A stretch of DNA of 64,000 nt from Streptomyces flavofungini (GTDB lineage: Bacteria; Actinomycetota; Actinomycetes; Streptomycetales; Streptomycetaceae): contig NZ_CP128847.1 of the NCBI RefSeq assembly GCF_030388665.1, forward strand, positions 62,001 to 126,000, given 5' to 3'. Below, piece after piece: positions 59,963 through 64,000 of the stretch. The notes beneath the pieces were generated by a model, which ran no database searches, was not told the DNA's origin, and worked only from the letters and a program-made list of their open reading frames with translations. The stretch's first letter is position 1; every line of letters begins with the position of its first letter. The translations under genes were made by a program, and so were the position numbers.

Positions 59963-60903
59963 GAGCTGGTCTCCTGGGGCTGGTCGTCGCGGTTGGCGAT
60001 GGTGATGAACGCTTCTTCCAGGGAGGCAGGGCGGGCGGTGAACCTCTCCAGGGCCACGTCGTGTTCCTCGGCCCAGGCCAGCAGCCGTGCGGCATCTTTC
60101 TGCAGGTTGGCGGTGGTGATGGTGACGCGCCCCTTGGCGTCCTGGACCGCGCCGTCGACGGGCAGATCACGCAGGGTGTGGGGTGCGGTGAGGCCGAAGG
60201 ACAGGGTGGAGGGATGGTCGGCGACGATCGATGAGACCGTTCCGGCGGCGGCGATCTGCCCGCGGTGCATGATCGCCAGATGGTCGGCGAGAGACTCGGC
60301 CTCTTCCAGGTAGTGGGTGGTCAGTAGGACGGTTGTTCCCTGTTCGTTCAGGTCTTTGATGAGCTGCCAGGTGGCATGGCGGCCTTCGGCGTCCATGCCG
60401 GTGGTCGGCTCGTCGAGGAAGAGGATGTCGGGGCGAGAGAGGGTGGCGGTGGCCAGGGCCAGGCGGCGTTTCTCGCCGCCGGAGAGGTTCTTTACGGCGA
60501 CGTCGCTGCGGTGGGCGAGCCCGGCGGTCTGAAGAGCCTGGGTGGTGGAGTGAGGGCGGGTGGTGATGTCCGCCCACATGTCGACGGTCTCTTTGACGGT
60601 CAGGTGGCTGATGAAGCCGCCTTCCTGGAGCATGACGCCGGTGCGCGGGCGGATGCGCGGGCGGTCGGCGAGCGGGTCCAGGGTGCCGAAGAGACGGATG
60701 GCTCCCTTGTGGGGGCGGGCGAGCCCTTCGAGGAGTTCCATGGTGGAGGTCTTTCCTGCTCCGTTGGTGCCGAGCAGGGCGAAGAGCTCGCCGGGCATCA
60801 CGGTGAGGGTGATACCGCGTACGGCGTCGAAGGTGTGGGCGCCGGTGCCGTAGCGGCGCCACAGTCCTTCCACATAGATGTGGCTTTCTTTAATTTCAGG
60901 CAT
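59959..60903 (-). CDS. ABC transporter ATP-binding protein
   Basis: The 314-aa product contains Walker A LLGTNGAGKTSTMELLEGLA (about residues 43-62), a Q-loop (GVMLQEGGF), signature NLSGGEKRRLALATATLSRP (about 138-157), Walker B DILFLDEPTTGMD (about 158-170) and the switch His (TTHYLEEAE). It also has the C-terminal extension typical of DrrA/CcmA-type drug and peptide exporters. It forms a two-gene operon with the ABC-2 permease. The genes diverge from the peptide genes at 61394. Confidence 0.9.
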   Translation of the reverse strand: MPEIKESHIYVEGLWRRYGTGAHTFDAVRGITLTVMPGELFALLGTNGAGKTSTMELLEGLARPHKGAIRLFGTLDPLADRPRIRPRTGVMLQEGGFISHLTVKETVDMWADITTRPHSTTQALQTAGLAHRSDVAVKNLSGGEKRRLALATATLSRPDILFLDEPTTGMDAEGRHATWQLIKDLNEQGTTVLLTTHYLEEAESLADHLAIMHRGQIAAAGTVSSIVADHPSTLSFGLTAPHTLRDLPVDGAVQDAKGRVTITTANLQKDAARLLAWAEEHDVALERFTARPASLEEAFITIANRDDQPQETSS

Positions 60904-61393
60904 GAATGTCCGAACTGTCGTTGCTGGTGAGGTCCCTGTGACTCAGGAGAACACGCACGAGGGGACTTTGGCACGTCGTTCGCTGACACTGGAAGGATTT
61001 CGGCCACCGAAATGCGGAATGTCTGCCTTCTGGTTTCCGATGGGTGAGGCTCTCACCTGCCGGTTTATTTCGCATGGTTCTTTCTGGGTGGGGCTGCATT
61101 CCGGCCTTGCCATTCAGTTCTTTGCTCAACTATTTCAGAAAGTGGCAATCCTGTGATCCAGGCCACATCGGTAATGACTTGATCCAGGAGAGGCAATGTC
61201 GCCTATAGTCCAGACTGAAACACCGAACACCTGACCAGTGCGCCGGTGCTCATCGGGGATCCAGTGGTTATCTGTACGACGCGCCGTCCGCTGAGGAATG
61301 GATGGTTGTCACGTCGTTCAGGCGCCCCTGTCGTATGAATTCTCTGTCATTCGAATTCTCGTGCCCCGGCGCCGAAACCGAAAGGGAAAAGCG
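60904..61393. other. Divergent control region, peptides versus exporter
   Basis: About 490 bp between the ATPase gene start and the first peptide. GC is lower than in neighbouring genes and two frames here (60878-61156 +, 60896-61129 -) lack ribosome sites and a protein-like composition. It likely holds both promoters. No repeat stood out. Confidence 0.45.
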
Positions 61394-61585
61394 TTGGCGA
61401 AGATCGCTGAGTTCATGAACGAGCAGAACGTCGGCTCGATCGAGCAGACCATCACCAAGTCCGACGGCATGCCCGTCATGTTCACCCCGGCCGTGGCCGT
61501 CCCGGTCACCGGGAAGATCACCGCGGCCGTCGTCGCGTTCACCATCCCGGTCGGCGCCTACGTCACCGGCCGTGTCGTTAACTGA
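61394..61585 (+). CDS. Small hydrophobic peptide 1 (candidate secreted or RiPP-like peptide)
   Basis: I take TTG 61394 as start because AAAGGGAAA lies just upstream; the next in-frame ATG is 61415. The 63-aa product has a polar N-terminal part (IAEFMNEQNVGSIEQTITKS) and a hydrophobic Ala/Val/Thr-rich C-terminal part (MPVMFTPAVAVPVTGKITAA, then VAFTIPVGAYVTGRVVN). No Cys. The core pattern P-V-x-F-T-P...G-A-Y-x-x-G-R is shared with peptide 3. Its stop is one base before the ATG of peptide 2. Confidence 0.7.
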   Translation: MAKIAEFMNEQNVGSIEQTITKSDGMPVMFTPAVAVPVTGKITAAVVAFTIPVGAYVTGRVVN

Positions 61586-61586
61586 C

Positions 61587-61778
61587 ATGAGCGTCGTCGA
61601 CAGCGTCAGCGCGGCAACGGAACCGGTGCTGCGCGAACAGGATCACAACGGCAGCAGCGCCAGGGCAGCCATCCCAGTCACGGCCATTTCAGGCATTGTC
61701 ACCTCCGGCATCATCACGCCGGTGTGTTTCGCCGCGACCCCGCACGTCGGCGGGATCACTGTGACAGCGAACGGATGA
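61587..61778 (+). CDS. Small hydrophobic peptide 2
   Basis: ATG 61587 follows the peptide 1 stop by one base, so translation is coupled. The 63-aa product has a leader-like SVVDSVSAATEPVLREQDHN and a hydrophobic core with one Cys (IPVTAISGIVTSGIITPVCF). The leader matches that of peptide 3 (SVSA-x-x-x-PVL-x-E, then GSS and PVT). It is hydrophobic enough for membrane interaction. Confidence 0.7.
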   Translation: MSVVDSVSAATEPVLREQDHNGSSARAAIPVTAISGIVTSGIITPVCFAATPHVGGITVTANG

Positions 61779-62036
61779 GCCTGGCCAACAGGAGCGTCAC
61801 CGCGTTCACTGCCCGACTCTGAGCGCGGACGAGGGTAAGGCCAGTGACAAGCGTGCACGAGTGCCGGTCAGTGCGGCGCCCGCCGCAACACTGGACGTGG
61901 TTCGCACCGCGTGTCTCGCTGTGCCCTCGGCCTGGGTCTGCCCGGCCTTCGCTGGGGAGGCAACGGGCGGCGTCTGAAACACCGGCCGCCCGGTGGCGAT
62001 CCACTTGAACAATCCACGACACCAAGAAGGAGGAAA
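61779..62036. other. Spacer between peptides 2 and 3
   Basis: 258 bp without a convincing gene on either strand. It may hold a promoter for peptide 3, which has its own strong ribosome site. Confidence 0.4.
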
Positions 62037-62252
62037 ATGATGACTGCGATCACCGAGAGCGTCAGCGCGATCAGCACGCCGGTGCTCACCGAGAACGGTC
62101 CCGGCAGCAGCAACAACAAGCCGATACAGCCGGTCACTTTCACCCCGACCGTCCTGGCCCTCTGCCCCTACGCGGGCGCCGGCCTGGCAGCTGGTGCTGC
62201 GACCGTGGGCGCCTACGAGGCCGGTCGCGCTGCTGGCGCTGGCGGCAAGTAA
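62037..62252 (+). CDS. Small hydrophobic peptide 3
   Basis: ATG 62037 (or 62040) follows AAGAAGGAGG, the best ribosome site of the three. The 71-aa product has a leader-like part (TAITESVSAISTPVLTENGP, then GSSNNKPIQ) and a core PVTFTPTVLALCPYAGAGLA followed by A-G-A-A-T-V-G-A-Y-E-A-G-R-A-A-G-A-G-G-K. Its leader matches peptide 2 and its core matches peptide 1, so the three are related. One Cys. A 16-bp terminator hairpin follows at 62315. Confidence 0.75.
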   Translation: MMTAITESVSAISTPVLTENGPGSSNNKPIQPVTFTPTVLALCPYAGAGLAAGAATVGAYEAGRAAGAGGK

Positions 62253-62314
62253 GCAGGCCCCGCGTGCTGAGCGCGGGCCGATGAAGATCCTCACAGTCCC
62301 CGTGCTGTGAGCAA

Positions 62315-62355
62315 AAGGCTGTCGGGCCGCACCGGAATTGCGGCCCGACAGCCTT
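62315..62355 (+). terminator. 16-bp perfect hairpin after peptide 3
   Basis: The arms AAGGCTGTCGGGCCGC (62315-62330) and GCGGCCCGACAGCCTT (62340-62355) pair perfectly around a 9-nt loop, 63 bp after the peptide 3 stop. It would limit transcription into the next gene, keeping peptide mRNA in excess. Confidence 0.8.
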
Positions 62356-62398
62356 CCCACCGTAGCCCACGATGTGGCGCGTGGAGAGGTCGATACTT

Positions 62399-64000
62399 TT
62401 GAGACACCATCTGAAGAAAATCACTTCCGCGGTATTTTCCCCGGTTCCGGTAACTCGCACGACGGCCATGGGTATCTCGGAACGGCTGGCCGCGCTGACC
62501 AGCCTGTCCTCGGCGCTGGAATACCTGCATGAGCGTCAGCACATTGAGCCCGGTGGTCTCAATGACTGGGACATCATGCAGGAGACCCCCGAGTCCCATA
62601 ACGTCGTGCTGCGCAAACTGGCCCATACTGTCAGCGGCCGTAAAACGACTCTGGCGATCCACACTGCGCGCGCGGCGGTCAGCCTGGCTATGCTCGCGCC
62701 CGGCAAGAGCAGGTGGCGAGGCGCGGGAAGCCTGTTCCTGGCCGCCTCCAGCTCGGTGCTGCAGGCCCGCCACCGGTACGGCACCGACGGCTCCGACCAA
62801 GTCGCCATGCTCACCCAGACCGCCACCGGCCTGGCCCGCCTGTCCAGGGATTCCCGGACGCAGGACGCTCTGCTGTGGTATGTATCCATGCAGGCCGGTC
62901 TCTCCTATGCGGTCTCGGGCTGGGTCAAGCTCGTGGGCGACAAATGGCGCAGCGGCGCCGCGTTGCCCGGTGTGATGCGCACCCGCACCTACGGCTGGGA
63001 GCCCGCCTTCCGCCTCACCCAGAAGTACCCCCGTGCGGCGAAGGTCCTGCAGCACTCGGTTCTGGCGATGGAGTGCGGCTTCCCGATCGTGTACCTGGCA
63101 CGCGGGCGCCTCGCGCGCCCGGTACTGGCCTCCGTGCTGGGCTTCCACACCGCGAACGCGTTCGTGATGGGCCTGGGACGCTTCCTGACATCGTTCGAGT
63201 CGATGCACCCCATGGTCGCCTACACCACCACCCCCAAGACTCATCCGGCTGCCGCCGGGCGGGATGACCGGGCCGTCAAGGCCGCGGGCCTCCTGTTAGC
63301 CGCGGGTGCGGCGGCCAGCATCGCCCTGGCCGCGCAGCGCCGCGCGGTGGTCCTGGAAGGCCACAGGACCTCTCGCACCATCACCACCCGCCACGGCAAT
63401 GTGCTGCAGTTCGAGACCGGCGGCCAAGACGACGCCGACACCCCGGTGCTGGTGTTCTGCGCGGGGCTGGCCTCGACCTCCGAGCACTTCGCGTGGATCA
63501 CCGAAAGGTTCGCCTACGGCTCCGACTACGCCGTGGTCGCCTACGCCCGCGCCGGGTACGCCGGCAGCAGGCGCCGCACCCCCGCCCCGTACACGCTGAC
63601 CGAGTCCGTCGACGACCTCGAGGACCTCATCGGCCAAGTGGTGCCCGCCCACCGCAAGGTTGTCCTGGTCGGGCACTCACTGGGCGGCGAGCTGATCCGC
63701 CGCGTCTCGTCCCGTATTGCTGACCGGGTCGCGGGCATGGTCTACCTCGACCCCTCGCACCCGGCCGAGCTGCAGCGCTCCAAGCGCCAGAGCGACGGCG
63801 CGAAGGACCTGCGAGACACCCTCATCCACGCCTCGCGCTACCTGAAGCTCGGCACCGGCGTGGTGATGAGCCGCACCGAGTGGCTGGACAAGCTGCCCGC
63901 ACGCTACCGACACAGGGTCTTCGCCCAGTACACCGACGCCCGCCTGTGGAACGCGGCACGGCGGGAGTGGGCCGCGGCGGAGAAGGAGTTCCGCAGCTTC
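62399..64000 (+). CDS. HTTM/SdpB-like membrane domain fused to alpha/beta hydrolase (3' end beyond window)
   Basis: The frame is open to the window end, at least 534 aa. I favour TTG 62399 (GGAGAGG 9 nt upstream) over ATG 62468, which lacks a ribosome site. The N-terminal half has hydrophobic segments and the motifs WYVSMQAGLSYAVSGWVKLV, then RSGAALPGVMRTRTYGW, ECGFPIVYLARGR and GFHTANAFVMGLGRF, resembling HTTM/SdpB-type membrane proteins. A further helix (KAAGLLLAAGAAASIALAA) leads to an alpha/beta hydrolase domain with VLVFCAGLASTSEHF, YARAGYAG and nucleophile LVGHSLGGELIRR. The fusion next to peptide genes suggests peptide maturation, export or immunity; inference. Confidence 0.75.
   Translation, partial: MRHHLKKITSAVFSPVPVTRTTAMGISERLAALTSLSSALEYLHERQHIEPGGLNDWDIMQETPESHNVVLRKLAHTVSGRKTTLAIHTARAAVSLAMLAPGKSRWRGAGSLFLAASSSVLQARHRYGTDGSDQVAMLTQTATGLARLSRDSRTQDALLWYVSMQAGLSYAVSGWVKLVGDKWRSGAALPGVMRTRTYGWEPAFRLTQKYPRAAKVLQHSVLAMECGFPIVYLARGRLARPVLASVLGFHTANAFVMGLGRFLTSFESMHPMVAYTTTPKTHPAAAGRDDRAVKAAGLLLAAGAAASIALAAQRRAVVLEGHRTSRTITTRHGNVLQFETGGQDDADTPVLVFCAGLASTSEHFAWITERFAYGSDYAVVAYARAGYAGSRRRTPAPYTLTESVDDLEDLIGQVVPAHRKVVLVGHSLGGELIRRVSSRIADRVAGMVYLDPSHPAELQRSKRQSDGAKDLRDTLIHASRYLKLGTGVVMSRTEWLDKLPARYRHRVFAQYTDARLWNAARREWAAAEKEFRSF

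Noticed and set aside
62291..63244. A 317-codon minus-strand frame opposite the HTTM-hydrolase gene
   Set aside because: Shadow frame. The + strand frame, open to the window end, has hydrolase and membrane motifs.
1..64000. CRISPR array
   Set aside because: No regularly spaced direct repeats with unique spacers and no Cas genes were seen. The short repeats present are iteron-, parS- or operator-like.

Overview
The window looks like accessory DNA of a Streptomyces-type actinomycete, most likely a large conjugative plasmid or a plasmid-derived island. The reasons are very high GC with strong third-position GC, frequent GTG starts, GTGA/ATGA stop-start overlaps, a parAB module with its own centromere-like palindromes, a conjugation operon, and actinobacterial families (DUF2637, DUF397, XRE plus DUF5753, TfuA, FxLD lanthipeptide). 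No replication initiator, rRNA, tRNA or CRISPR array was recognised, and all assignments are by reading, with no database search.

Layout. 0-5.7 kb: short plasmid-type genes on +, many separated by GC-rich hairpins, including an ASCH-like protein, a coiled-coil protein with an Lsr2-type C-terminus and an OB-fold-like protein. 5.8-10.6 kb: a minus-strand partition block (possible degenerate ParA-like protein, a perfect 92-bp palindrome, parB, parA) with three copies of a palindrome, two of them inside parB. 11-23.5 kb: a type IV secretion-like conjugation operon (DUF2637 protein, TcpC/VirB8-like, small membrane proteins, VirB4-like ATPase, VirB6-like polytopic protein, lytic transglycosylase/NlpC-P60 hydrolase) preceded by repeat-rich regulatory DNA. 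23.5-28.7 kb: minus-strand cargo (hypotheticals, truncated regulator, alpha/beta hydrolase, GNAT acetyltransferase, XRE regulator). 28.9-33.4 kb: a compact RiPP operon with a 43-aa precursor, TfuA, YcaO, a methyltransferase and a GpsA-type dehydrogenase. 33.5-34.1 kb: a ribbon-helix-helix/Fic-like toxin-antitoxin pair. 34.4-45.6 kb: a Tad/Flp pilus locus ending in a 1098-aa membrane protein that combines LysM domains with a BTAD regulator domain. 46.4-49.4 kb: a secreted NucA/NucB-like nuclease, a hypothetical and an acetyltransferase. 49.6-55.7 kb: an element bounded by about 31-bp inverted repeats, carrying RacO/RacP-like genes, an IS5-family transposase split by a group II intron, and an SMI1/KNR4 protein. 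55.7-58.8 kb: a decayed lipoprotein gene, an orphan FxLD-type lanthipeptide precursor, a HATPase protein and an XRE/DUF397 pair. 59.2-64 kb: an ABC exporter, three related small hydrophobic peptides and a protein (running off the window) that appears to fuse an HTTM/SdpB-like membrane domain to an alpha/beta hydrolase.

How it fits together. ParAB and the palindromes would keep the replicon, and the conjugation operon would move it. The Tad locus would give surface pili, and its membrane-tethered BTAD protein could link envelope state to expression. Three separate small-peptide loci (TfuA/YcaO, FxLD, and the three-peptide/ABC/HTTM-hydrolase locus) make this an unusually peptide-rich stretch. 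The two most promising undescribed systems are the TfuA-YcaO-methyltransferase-GpsA operon, whose precursor lacks Cys/Ser/Thr in its last 19 residues and so suits backbone thioamidation rather than azoline formation, and the three-peptide locus at the right end.
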